The position numbers and the translations under genes were made by a program. Of a stretch of DNA of 5,797 bases, positions 1-5,797 are shown one piece after another. Each line of letters opens with the position of its first letter. Position 1 is the stretch's first letter. The notes beneath the pieces are model-generated. The model was not told where the DNA came from and made no database searches. It saw only the letters and a list, made by a program, of their open reading frames with translations. Origin of the DNA: an uncultured Prevotellaceae bacterium (GTDB lineage Bacteria; Bacteroidota; Bacteroidia; Bacteroidales; Bacteroidaceae); the NCBI GenBank assembly GCA_947306845.1, contig CAMZHP010000226.1:1-5797 (forward strand), in the 5' to 3' direction.

Positions 1-2136
1 CGTGGTTCGAAAGACCAGATCAAGCAGCTCTCAGGTATCCGCGGTCTGATGGCAAAACCCCAAAAGACTGGCGCTTCTGACGCGCAGATCATTGAGAACC
101 CCATCCTCTCCAACTTCAAGGAAGGTATGTCGGTGCTGGAATACTTCATCGCATCACACGGTGCCCGTAAGGGTCTTGCCGATACTGCTATGAAGACCGC
201 TGACGCAGGTTACCTGACCCGCCGTCTGGTGGATGTCTCTCACGACGTCATCATCAACGAGGAGGATTGCGGAACACTCCGCGGACTCAACTGCTCGGCC
301 CTGAAGAGCGGCGATGAGGTGATTTCCACACTCTATGAGCGTATCCTCGGCCGTGTGTCGGTCCATGATATCATCAACCCCACCACTGGCGACCTGATTG
401 TGGCTGCCGGTGAGGAAATCACCGAGTCGGTGGCTCAGGCCATTGAGGACTCACCCATCGAGACGGTGGAGATCCGTTCGGTGCTCACTTGCGAGAGCAA
501 GAAGGGTGTCTGCATGAAGTGCTATGGCCGCAACCTGGCCACCAGCCGCATGGTGCAGATGGGAGAGGCTGTCGGTGTGATTGCCGCACAGGCTATCGGT
601 GAGCCGGGTACACAGCTGACCCTCCGTACATTCCACGCCGGTGGTGTGGCTGCCAATGCTGCTGCCAACGCTTCTATCGTGGCAAAGAACGACGCTCGCC
701 TGGAGTTTGACGAGCTCCGCACAGTGCCCTTCGTGGAGGGCGCTCAAGACCAGTTCAACAAGGAGTGTGAAATGGTTGTGAGCCGTCTGGCAGAAGTGAG
801 GTTCATCGATGCCAACACGGGTATTGTGCTCTCCACCATGCCGGTTCCTTATGGCAGCTCGCTGTACTTCAAATCGGGTGAAACCGTGAAGAAGGGCGAC
901 CTGATCGCCAAGTGGGACCCGTTCAACGCCGTCATCGTTACGGAGTTCAAAGGAATGGTCAAATTCAACGACGTAGAGGAAGGCGTTACCTTCAGGTCTG
1001 AGACCGATGAGACGACTGGCATGACAGAGCGTGTGATCATCGAGCCTAAGGATCGTGTCAAGGTGCCTACTTGCGACATCATCAGCGAGGATGGTGAGGT
1101 GCTCGGCACTTACAGCTTCCCTGTGGGCGGACACCTTATCGTCAAAGACGAGGATATGGTAGAGACAGGTATGACTCTGGTCAAGATACCGCGTTCGCTT
1201 GCCAAGGGTGGTGATATCACTGGTGGTCTTCCCCGTGTGACCGAGCTCTTCGAGGCACGCAACCCGTCCAACCCTGCCGTGGTGAGTGAGATCGACGGTG
1301 AGGTGACTCTGGGCCGCCTGAAGAGAGGCAACCGTGAGGTGATTATCACCAGCAAGACCGGTGAGCAGCGCAAATATCTCGTTTCTCTGTCCAAACAGCT
1401 GCTCGTGCAGGAGCACGATGCTGTGAGGGCTGGAACGCAGCTCTCCGACGGCTCTGTCACTCCCAGTGACATTCTTGCCATCAAGGGCCCGACCGCTGTT
1501 CAGGAGTATATCGTCAACGAGGTGCAGGACGTCTATCGCCTGCAAGGTGTGAAGATCAACGACAAGCACTTCGAGATTATCGTGCGCCAGATGATGCGCA
1601 AGGTGCAGATTGTGGAGCCTGGAGATACGACCTTCCTTGAGCAGGAAATTGTCGATAAACTTGACTTCGCAGAGGAGAACGACCGTATCTGGGGCAAGAA
1701 GTATGTGATCGATCCCGGTGACAGCGAGAACGTCTACGAGGGACAGATCATCTCTGCACGCAAACTGCGCGACGAGAACTCAAGCCTGACACGCCGTGAC
1801 CTCCGCACCATCAAGGTACGTGACGTCATCCCAGCTACTTCCACTCAGATCCTTCAGGGTATTACCCGTGCCGCCTTGCAGACCAAGAGCTTTATGTCGG
1901 CTGCCTCCTTCCAGGAGACAACGAAGGTGCTCAACGAGGCTGCCATCCGAGGCAAGGTAGACTACTTGGAGGGTATGAAGGAGAATGTCATCTGTGGTCA
2001 CCTCATCCCGGCCGGCACCGGACTTCGCCAGTGGGACAAGCTGCTTGTAGGCTCCAAGGAGGAGCACGACCGCATGCAAGCCAACAAGAAGAACGTGCTT
2101 GACTTCGCCGATGAGGAGATAGAGGTAGAGAAATGA
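1..2136 (+). CDS. rpoC: RNA polymerase beta' subunit, C-terminal half (5' end outside window)
   Basis: This is the catalytic-core subunit of DNA-dependent RNA polymerase. The frame is open from base 1 and gives 711 residues, ending in tandem stops TGA TAG. The Met at position 49 is internal, because the preceding codons ([16 protein letters not shown]) already match beta' at the end of the bridge helix. All four cysteines of the second zinc site are present, at fragment residue 90 (EEDCGT) and residues 164, 171 and 174 ([15 protein letters not shown]). The trigger loop motif RTFHAGG carries the conserved His at residue 212. It is followed by roughly 170 residues up to [18 protein letters not shown] (about 403), consistent with an SI3-like insertion in the trigger loop. 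The C-terminal switch region ([16 protein letters not shown] to LIPAGTG, about 632-675) is intact, and an acidic tail ends the protein. The NADFDGD active-site motif would lie upstream of the window. No frameshift is seen. Identification is secure; the insertion limits are approximate. Confidence 0.98.
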   Translation, partial: RGSKDQIKQLSGIRGLMAKPQKTGASDAQIIENPILSNFKEGMSVLEYFIASHGARKGLADTAMKTADAGYLTRRLVDVSHDVIINEEDCGTLRGLNCSALKSGDEVISTLYERILGRVSVHDIINPTTGDLIVAAGEEITESVAQAIEDSPIETVEIRSVLTCESKKGVCMKCYGRNLATSRMVQMGEAVGVIAAQAIGEPGTQLTLRTFHAGGVAANAAANASIVAKNDARLEFDELRTVPFVEGAQDQFNKECEMVVSRLAEVRFIDANTGIVLSTMPVPYGSSLYFKSGETVKKGDLIAKWDPFNAVIVTEFKGMVKFNDVEEGVTFRSETDETTGMTERVIIEPKDRVKVPTCDIISEDGEVLGTYSFPVGGHLIVKDEDMVETGMTLVKIPRSLAKGGDITGGLPRVTELFEARNPSNPAVVSEIDGEVTLGRLKRGNREVIITSKTGEQRKYLVSLSKQLLVQEHDAVRAGTQLSDGSVTPSDILAIKGPTAVQEYIVNEVQDVYRLQGVKINDKHFEIIVRQMMRKVQIVEPGDTTFLEQEIVDKLDFAEENDRIWGKKYVIDPGDSENVYEGQIISARKLRDENSSLTRRDLRTIKVRDVIPATSTQILQGITRAALQTKSFMSAASFQETTKVLNEAAIRGKVDYLEGMKENVICGHLIPAGTGLRQWDKLLVGSKEEHDRMQANKKNVLDFADEEIEVEK

Positions 2137-2148
2137 TAGTTGAATAAT

Positions 2149-2211
2149 CCTACCGGCATCCGCCGGCATCAAAGCCGGAACGGCCGCGATGCACGACGGA
2201 TGCCGGGCAGG
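2149..2211. repeat. Nested GC-rich inverted repeat in the rpoC-DUF3467 spacer
   Basis: CCGGCATCCG at 2153-2162 pairs perfectly with CGGATGCCGG at 2197-2206. The outer CCT (2149-2151) and AGG (2209-2211) extend the stem across a small asymmetric internal loop. Inside, CCGGC (2163-2167) and GCCGG (2174-2178) form a second hairpin with a 6-nt loop. CCGGCATC occurs twice (2153-2160, 2163-2170), so the right arm has two possible partners. No T run follows; A-rich sequence (2212-2218) does, so this does not look like a forward terminator. It could be an RNA processing or attenuation structure between the two genes, or a REP-like dispersed repeat. The pairing is seen in the sequence; the role is unknown. 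Confidence 0.6.
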
Positions 2212-2229
2212 AATAAAAAAGACATAGTC

Positions 2230-2553
2230 ATGGACAATCAAAACAAGCCTCAGGGCAAACAACTGCAGATAGAGGTGAGTCCTGAAGTGGCCTCAGGGGT
2301 ATATGTGAATTTCGCGCTCATCGCGCATTCAAGCTCTGAGTTCATCGTCGACCTCGCCTCTGTGATGCCAGGTTTCCAGAAAGCTACCGTGCGAAGCAGG
2401 GCCATCCTGGCTCCAGAGCACGCCAAACGGCTGCTGATGGCATTGCAGGAGAACATCGCGAGATATGAGCAAGAGTTTGGACCCATCAAACTGCCAAGCT
2501 CCCAGCCACGCACCATCTCGCCTTTCAACATGGGCAACAAGGGGGAGGCATAA
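2230..2553 (+). CDS. DUF3467 family small protein, function unknown
   Basis: This encodes 107 residues and is likely cytoplasmic, with no signal peptide or membrane segment. The sequence fits my memory of the DUF3467 family: a beta-rich N-terminal half (IEVSPEVASGVYVNFALIAH, about residues 15-34), then the SSSEFIVDLASVMPG segment, V-RSRAILAPEHAKRLLMAL, and a helix ending ENIARYEQEFGPI. The C-terminal tail is polar and looks disordered (PSSQPRTISPFNMGNKGEA). I chose ATG 2230, preceded by an A-rich stretch (AATAAAAAAGAC) as is usual in Bacteroidota. The frame stays open back to a TTG at 2140, but that extension is Arg-rich, runs through the inverted repeat and does not resemble the family. The gene lies 93 nt after rpoC and before a likely terminator, so it is probably the last gene of the rpoBC unit. 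That placement suggests, but does not show, a link to transcription or ribosome supply. The family name comes from recall of the pattern, not a search. Confidence 0.88.
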   Translation: MDNQNKPQGKQLQIEVSPEVASGVYVNFALIAHSSSEFIVDLASVMPGFQKATVRSRAILAPEHAKRLLMALQENIARYEQEFGPIKLPSSQPRTISPFNMGNKGEA

Positions 2554-2569
2554 GGCCACCCGACAACTC

Positions 2570-2625
2570 TTTGCGGGGCGATTTTCCATCTTTTAGGATG
2601 GAATTGCCCCGTAAAAAATGTTTTT
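2570..2625 (+). terminator. Probable intrinsic terminator after the DUF3467 gene
   Basis: A long hairpin starts 16 nt after the DUF3467 stop. TTTGCGGGGC (2570-2579) pairs with GCCCCGTAAA (2606-2615), including one G-U pair. The stem continues through G-U and A-T pairs (2580-2581 with 2604-2605), then a 2-nt bulge (2582-2583), and TTCCATC (2584-2590) with GATGGAA (2597-2603), closing on a 6-nt loop. Downstream are AAAAAA (2613-2618, its first bases in the stem) and TTTTT (2621-2625). The U run is not directly against the GC stem, so it is not a textbook case, but stem strength and position before a new promoter support termination. The A run on one side and T runs near the other could let it act in both directions. 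Confidence 0.7.
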
Positions 2626-2636
2626 AAATGTTATAA

Positions 2637-2650
2637 AATCTTAAAAGATT
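2637..2650. repeat. Short AT-rich dyad upstream of the rpsL promoter
   Basis: AATCTT (2637-2642) and AAGATT (2645-2650) form a perfect inverted repeat separated by AA. It lies about 30 bp before the proposed -33 element, in an AT-rich stretch where short dyads arise easily by chance. It could be a protein-binding site or part of an upstream AT-rich promoter region. The repeat is seen; any function is inference. Confidence 0.3.
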
Positions 2651-2680
2651 GGCGCTACTCCCTCTTTCAAACCTATATAA

Positions 2681-2712
2681 TTAGGATTATTTGCGCAAAG
2701 TTCGTACCTTTG
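2681..2712 (+). promoter_or_regulatory. Bacteroidota-type promoter for rpsL-rpsG-fusA
   Basis: TACCTTTG at 2705-2712 is an exact match to the Bacteroidota -7 consensus TAnnTTTG, followed by CA as in many such promoters. TTAG at 2681-2684 lies 20 bp upstream and matches the -33 element TTTG in three of four positions; the spacing is within the usual 19-21. A perfect TTTG at 2690-2693 is only 11 bp away, too close to be the -33 box. Transcription should begin a few bases after 2712, leaving a leader of about 80 nt before the rpsL ATG. The promoter follows the DUF3467 terminator, so the ribosomal protein genes can be transcribed independently of rpoBC. Confidence 0.78.
2690..2699. promoter_or_regulatory. 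Perfect 10-bp palindrome inside the rpsL promoter spacer
   Basis: TTTGCGCAAA at 2690-2699 is a perfect palindrome lying between the proposed -33 and -7 elements, where a bound repressor would block polymerase. A weaker dyad, CCTA (2672-2675) with TAGG (2682-2685), overlaps the -33 box. No matching regulator is in the window, so an operator role is only a possibility. Confidence 0.3.
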
Positions 2713-2798
2713 CACCCCCAATTGGTGTGTTCACGCATGCCATATTATTATGTGCAAACAACAATACAACATATAAATACAATTAAAAAAATCACAAA
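2713..2798 (+). promoter_or_regulatory. rpsL 5' leader, A-rich, without Shine-Dalgarno
   Basis: The expected untranslated leader begins with the palindrome CCAATTGG (2718-2725) and can form a weak hairpin, CGCAT (2734-2738) with ATGTG (2750-2754). The last 40 bases before the ATG are nearly free of G and rich in A (ATACAATTAAAAAAATCAC), with no Shine-Dalgarno sequence. This is the usual start context of highly expressed Bacteroidota genes, where an unstructured A-rich region favours initiation. No known riboswitch or ribosomal protein leader was recognised. Confidence 0.5.
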
Positions 2799-3179
2799 AT
2801 GCCTACAATTTCTCAATTAGTAAGGAAAGGCAGGAAGGAATTGGTCGACAAGAGCAAGTCACCCGCTTTGGACGCATGTCCCCAGCGCCGTGGTGTTTGC
2901 GTGCGTGTCTACACCACTACTCCTAAAAAGCCTAATTCGGCAATGCGTAAAGTTGCCCGTGTAAGATTGACCAACCAGAAGGAAGTGAACTCCTACATTC
3001 CCGGTGAGGGACACAACCTTCAGGAGCACAGCATCGTGCTTGTGCGTGGTGGTCGTGTGAAGGACCTCCCTGGCGTGCGCTATCATATCGTCCGCGGCAC
3101 GCTTGACACTGCCGGCGTCGCCAACCGCACCCAGCGTCGCTCGAAATATGGTGCAAAACGTCCTAAGCAGAAGAAGTAA
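2799..3179 (+). CDS. rpsL: 30S ribosomal protein S12
   Basis: S12 sits at the decoding centre of the small subunit and helps control accuracy of codon reading. The 126 residues match the whole family: N-terminal extension ([12 protein letters not shown]), [58 protein letters not shown] and the C-terminal [13 protein letters not shown]. Length is close to the 124 of E. coli, and numbering aligns without gaps through residue 92. Lys43 and Lys88, the classic sites of streptomycin-resistance substitutions, are both wild type, and Asp89, the residue that RimO methylthiolates in E. coli, is present. The start is ATG in an A-rich leader. Two in-frame stops (TAA TAA, 3177-3182) end it. It is the first gene of the unit with rpsG and fusA, behind its own promoter. 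Confidence 0.99.
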   Translation: MPTISQLVRKGRKELVDKSKSPALDACPQRRGVCVRVYTTTPKKPNSAMRKVARVRLTNQKEVNSYIPGEGHNLQEHSIVLVRGGRVKDLPGVRYHIVRGTLDTAGVANRTQRRSKYGAKRPKQKK

Positions 3180-3321
3180 TAACCGGAGAAGGTTAGTACC
3201 AGGACACATTCATTCAAAAACCGTTTTGCTGGAGAATTGTTAGACAGGTTGAGTAAATGCTCTCGTGTGAGCGTTGAAGAACAAGCAAGGACAGCCCCAA
3301 GCAGAATTTATTTTTAGAAAA
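3180..3321 (+). promoter_or_regulatory. rpsL-rpsG intercistronic spacer with two small hairpins
   Basis: The spacer is 142 nt, long for genes within a ribosomal protein operon. Hairpin 1: TAACC (3180-3184) with GGTTA (3191-3195), loop GGAGAA; it starts right after the rpsL stop. Hairpin 2: AATGCTC (3256-3262) with GAGCGTT (3269-3275), seven pairs including one G-U, loop TCGTGT. The last bases before the rpsG ATG are A/T-rich (TTTATTTTTAGAAAA). I saw no TAnnTTTG promoter and no terminator. In E. coli the same spacer carries the S7 feedback site; whether this one does is untested. Confidence 0.4.
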
Positions 3322-3798
3322 ATGAGAAAAGCAAAACCAAAGAAGCGCCTGATCCTCCCGGATCCGGTGTTCAACGACCAAAAGGTGTCGAAATTCGTGA
3401 ACCATCTGATGTACAGTGGCAAGAAGACCATCTCGTACGAAATTTTCTATAAGGCTCTTGATATCGTGAAGGTCAAGATGGAGAAGGAGGAGAAAACTCC
3501 CCTCGAGATCTGGAAGACCGCACTCGACAACATCACCCCGCAGGTGGAGGTGAAGAGCCGCCGTATCGGTGGTGCTACCTTCCAGGTGCCCACAGAGATC
3601 CGTCCCGACCGTAAGGAGAGTGTCTCTATGAAGAACATGATCAATTTCGCCCGCAAGCGCGGCGGCAAGAGCATGGCTGAGAAGCTGGCTGCTGAGATCA
3701 TGGACGCATACAACAACCAGGGCGGTGCCTACAAACGTAAGGAGGATATGCACCGTATGGCCGAGGCTAACCGTGCTTTTGCCCACTTCAGATTCTAA
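3322..3798 (+). CDS. rpsG: 30S ribosomal protein S7
   Basis: S7 binds the 3' major domain of 16S rRNA, nucleates assembly of the 30S head and lines the exit side of the tRNA path. The 158 residues include the basic N-terminal arm ([19 protein letters not shown]), the [12 protein letters not shown] helix, the beta-hairpin [19 protein letters not shown] (about residues 75-93) that contacts rRNA and mRNA, the [18 protein letters not shown] helix, and the conserved C-terminal end [15 protein letters not shown] chose ATG 3322, which gives the family's normal N-terminus. The frame remains open to a TTG at 3274, but the extra 16 residues have no family support and overlap the second spacer hairpin. 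It lies between rpsL and fusA, as in the str operon of most bacteria. S7 is the feedback regulator of this operon in E. coli. Confidence 0.98.
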   Translation: MRKAKPKKRLILPDPVFNDQKVSKFVNHLMYSGKKTISYEIFYKALDIVKVKMEKEEKTPLEIWKTALDNITPQVEVKSRRIGGATFQVPTEIRPDRKESVSMKNMINFARKRGGKSMAEKLAAEIMDAYNNQGGAYKRKEDMHRMAEANRAFAHFRF

Positions 3799-3837
3799 TT
3801 TCAGGTAACACAACAATAGGAACAAGGTAAAAAGACA

Positions 3838-5797
3838 ATGGCAAAGCAAGACCTTAAGCTCACGCGCAACATCGGCATCATGGCCCATATCGACGCTGGC
3901 AAGACCACCACATCCGAGCGTATCCTGTTCTATACAGGCAAGACACACAAAATCGGTGAGGTGCACGACGGCGCCGCCACCATGGACTGGATGGCCCAGG
4001 AACAGGAGCGCGGTATCACCATCACCTCTGCTGCTACCACTTGCGCTTGGGAATGGAACGGAAAGAAATATAAGATCAACCTCATCGACACTCCGGGACA
4101 CGTAGACTTCACCGCTGAGGTGGAGCGCTCGCTCCGAGTGCTCGATGGCGCGGTAGCCACCTATTCGGCTGCCGACGGCGTGCAGCCGCAGTCTGAGACT
4201 GTGTGGCGGCAGGCCGACAAATACAATGTGCCTCGTATCGGTTATGTCAACAAGATGGACCGCTCGGGTGCCGACTTCTTCGAGACTGTCCAGCAGATGA
4301 AGGACATCCTGGGTGCCAACCCCTGCCCCGTGCAGATTCCCATTGGCGCTGAGGAGAACTTCAAGGGCGTGGTCGACCTCATCAAGATGAAGGCTATCCT
4401 GTGGAACGACGAGACGATGGGTGCTGAGTACGACATCGAGGAAATCCCCGCCGACCTTCTCGACGAAGCTGAGGAGTGGCGCGACAAGATGTTGGAGAGC
4501 GCTTCCAGCTTTGACGATGAACTGATGGAGAAATACCTCGAGGGAGAGGAAATCACCGAGGAGGAGATCATTGCTGCTATCCGAAAGGGTACGGTAGCCA
4601 TGGAACTTACTCCGATGGTGTGTGGCTCTTCCTACAAGAACAAGGGTGTGCAGCCTCTTCTCGACTATGTATGCGCTTTCCTTCCCTCTCCGATTGATGC
4701 CGTGAACATTGTGGGCACCAATCCGGAAACCGAGGAAGAGGAAGACCGCAAACCGTCTGAGGACGAACCCACAGCTGCCTTGGCATTCAAGATCGCCACT
4801 GATCCTTATATGGGACGTCTGGTGTTCTTCCGTGTTTACTCAGGCAAGGTGCAGGCTGGCTCCTATGTCTTCAACCCACGCTCGGGCAAGAAAGAGCGCA
4901 TCAGCCGTCTCTTCCAGATGAACTCCAACAAGGAGATTCCCATGGAGTCGATTGATGCAGGCGATATTGGCGCAGGAGTAGGTTTCAAGGACATCCACAC
5001 TGGCGATACCCTCTGTGATGAGGCTCATCCCATTGTCCTTGAGTCAATGACCTTCCCCGATCCCGTGATCGGCATCGCCGTAGAGCCTAAGTCACAGGCT
5101 GACGTTGACAAGCTCGGCATCGGACTCGCCAAACTGGCAGAGGAAGATCCTACCTTCACCGTGCGCACCGATGAGCAGAGCGGACAGACCATCATTTCCG
5201 GAATGGGTGAGCTGCATCTCGACATCATCATCGATCGCCTGAAACGAGAGTTCAAAGTGGAATGCAACCAAGGCAAGCCACAGGTTAACTACAAGGAGGC
5301 CATCACTCGCACAGTGGAGATTGAGGAGGTTTACAAGAAGCAGACCGGCGGACGTGGCAAGTATGCCAAGATCTTGGTACAGGTAGGACCTGTCGACGAG
5401 GACTATGACGTCAAGGCCAATGGACCGCTGCAGTTCGTCAACGAGGTGAAGGGTGGAAACATCCCCAAGGAGTATATCCCCTCCATCCAGAAAGGATTTG
5501 AGTCGGCCATGAAGAACGGTGTCCTCGGCGGATACCCAGTTGACTCCCTCAAGGTGACTGTCGTGGATGGTGGATTCCACCCCGTCGATTCCGACCAGCT
5601 CTCCTTCGAGATCGCTGCCATCCAGGCTTACAAGGATGCTTGCGTGAAGGCTGCTCCGGTGCTCATGGAGCCTATCATGAAACTTGAGGTGGTTACACCC
5701 GAGGAGAATATGGGCGACGTAATCGGAGACCTGAACAAGCGTCGCGGACAGGTACAGGGCATGGACGAGGCTCGCTCAGGCGGACGTATCGTCAAGG
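3838..5797 (+). CDS. fusA: Translation elongation factor G (3' end outside window)
   Basis: EF-G is the GTPase that drives tRNA-mRNA translocation and, with RRF, ribosome recycling. The window holds 653 codons; family length is about 700-720, so the end of domain V is missing. GTP-binding motifs are intact: AHIDAGKTT (residues 16-24), switch [10 protein letters not shown] (58-66), DTPGH with His88 (84-88) and NKMD (138-141); GSS at 263-265 fits G5. The G' subdomain follows within the G domain, then domain II (about 290-410) and domain III with GMGELHLD (455-462). Domain IV has the tip loops [11 protein letters not shown] (from 539) and [11 protein letters not shown] with His581, the counterpart of E. 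coli His583. Domain V begins at [16 protein letters not shown]. The intact GTPase residues and the str position identify the main EF-G, not the GTPase-deficient EF-G2 paralogue reported from Bacteroides. The ATG is 39 nt after rpsG, with an A-rich start region. After the G3 motif it reads SAADGVQPQ (110-118), where E. coli has CAVGGVQPQ. Confidence 0.98.
   Translation, partial: MAKQDLKLTRNIGIMAHIDAGKTTTSERILFYTGKTHKIGEVHDGAATMDWMAQEQERGITITSAATTCAWEWNGKKYKINLIDTPGHVDFTAEVERSLRVLDGAVATYSAADGVQPQSETVWRQADKYNVPRIGYVNKMDRSGADFFETVQQMKDILGANPCPVQIPIGAEENFKGVVDLIKMKAILWNDETMGAEYDIEEIPADLLDEAEEWRDKMLESASSFDDELMEKYLEGEEITEEEIIAAIRKGTVAMELTPMVCGSSYKNKGVQPLLDYVCAFLPSPIDAVNIVGTNPETEEEEDRKPSEDEPTAALAFKIATDPYMGRLVFFRVYSGKVQAGSYVFNPRSGKKERISRLFQMNSNKEIPMESIDAGDIGAGVGFKDIHTGDTLCDEAHPIVLESMTFPDPVIGIAVEPKSQADVDKLGIGLAKLAEEDPTFTVRTDEQSGQTIISGMGELHLDIIIDRLKREFKVECNQGKPQVNYKEAITRTVEIEEVYKKQTGGRGKYAKILVQVGPVDEDYDVKANGPLQFVNEVKGGNIPKEYIPSIQKGFESAMKNGVLGGYPVDSLKVTVVDGGFHPVDSDQLSFEIAAIQAYKDACVKAAPVLMEPIMKLEVVTPEENMGDVIGDLNKRRGQVQGMDEARSGGRIVK

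Noticed and set aside
49..51. ATG at 49 as the start of a separate gene
   Set aside because: The frame is open to base 1 and codons 1-16 encode conserved beta' sequence continuous with what follows, so this Met is internal.
451..1569. Long open frame of 372 codons on the minus strand, opposite rpoC
   Set aside because: It lies entirely antisense to clearly conserved beta' sequence, is rich in Leu and His as expected from the complement of this codon usage, and shows no recognisable domain or start region.
2140..2229. TTG 2140 as the start of the DUF3467 gene
   Set aside because: The extra 30 residues translate the inverted repeat into an Arg-rich stretch, TTG starts are rare, and the ATG at 2230 gives a normal family N-terminus.
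1780..2262. Open frame of 160 codons on the minus strand over the rpoC end
   Set aside because: It is antisense to the conserved beta' C-terminus and the GC-rich spacer, with no supporting promoter or family match.
2709..2758. Inverted repeat TTTGCAC (2709-2715) with GTGCAAA (2752-2758) as a leader RNA stem
   Set aside because: The left arm overlaps the -7 element and lies upstream of the expected transcription start, so it would not be in the RNA; a DNA-level role has no other support.
3274..3321. TTG 3274 as the start of rpsG
   Set aside because: The 16 added residues are not part of S7, and the ATG at 3322 begins the expected basic N-terminal arm.
3825..3829. AAGGT before fusA as a Shine-Dalgarno sequence
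   Set aside because: It is short and 10 nt from the ATG, and Bacteroidota generally do not depend on such sequences; probably chance within an A/G-rich spacer.
3214..4101. Open frame of 295 codons on the minus strand across rpsG and the start of fusA
   Set aside because: It overlaps two conserved genes and their spacer on the opposite strand; the Leu-rich, Cys-rich product resembles no known family.

Overview
This window is a housekeeping gene-expression locus from a Bacteroidota genome, most likely order Bacteroidales and possibly Prevotella-like. The taxonomic evidence is: (i) the gene order rpoC – DUF3467 gene – rpsL – rpsG – fusA; (ii) a promoter of the Bacteroidota type (TACCTTTG, matching TAnnTTTG); (iii) A-rich start regions without Shine-Dalgarno sequences; and (iv) S12, S7 and EF-G proteins that read like Bacteroidales homologues. 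The genus is inference. The genes are rich in G/C-ending codons, while the spacer between positions 2612 and 2798 is clearly AT-rich.

Layout, all on the + strand. Positions 1-2136 hold the C-terminal half of rpoC (RNA polymerase beta'), open at the left edge. A 93-nt spacer follows with a GC-rich nested inverted repeat (2149-2211), then a small DUF3467 gene (2230-2553). A strong hairpin (about 2570-2615) followed by A and T runs probably ends the RNA polymerase transcription unit. Next comes an AT-rich regulatory stretch with several short dyads and a good Bacteroidota promoter (2681-2712), which starts a separate str-type operon: rpsL (S12, 2799-3179), a 142-nt spacer with two small hairpins, rpsG (S7, 3322-3798), a 39-nt spacer, and fusA (EF-G, from 3838, open at the right edge). 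No tRNA, rRNA, mobile element or CRISPR array was seen.

Together the genes supply the transcription and translation machinery: the catalytic subunit of RNA polymerase, two 30S ribosomal proteins (decoding centre and head) and the translocase. The only product of unknown function is the DUF3467 protein, placed at the end of the RNA polymerase unit.

I found no clear sign of an undescribed system. The points most worth a second look are the DUF3467 gene and the repeat in front of it, the 10-bp palindrome inside the rpsL promoter, and the rpsL-rpsG spacer as a possible S7 feedback site.
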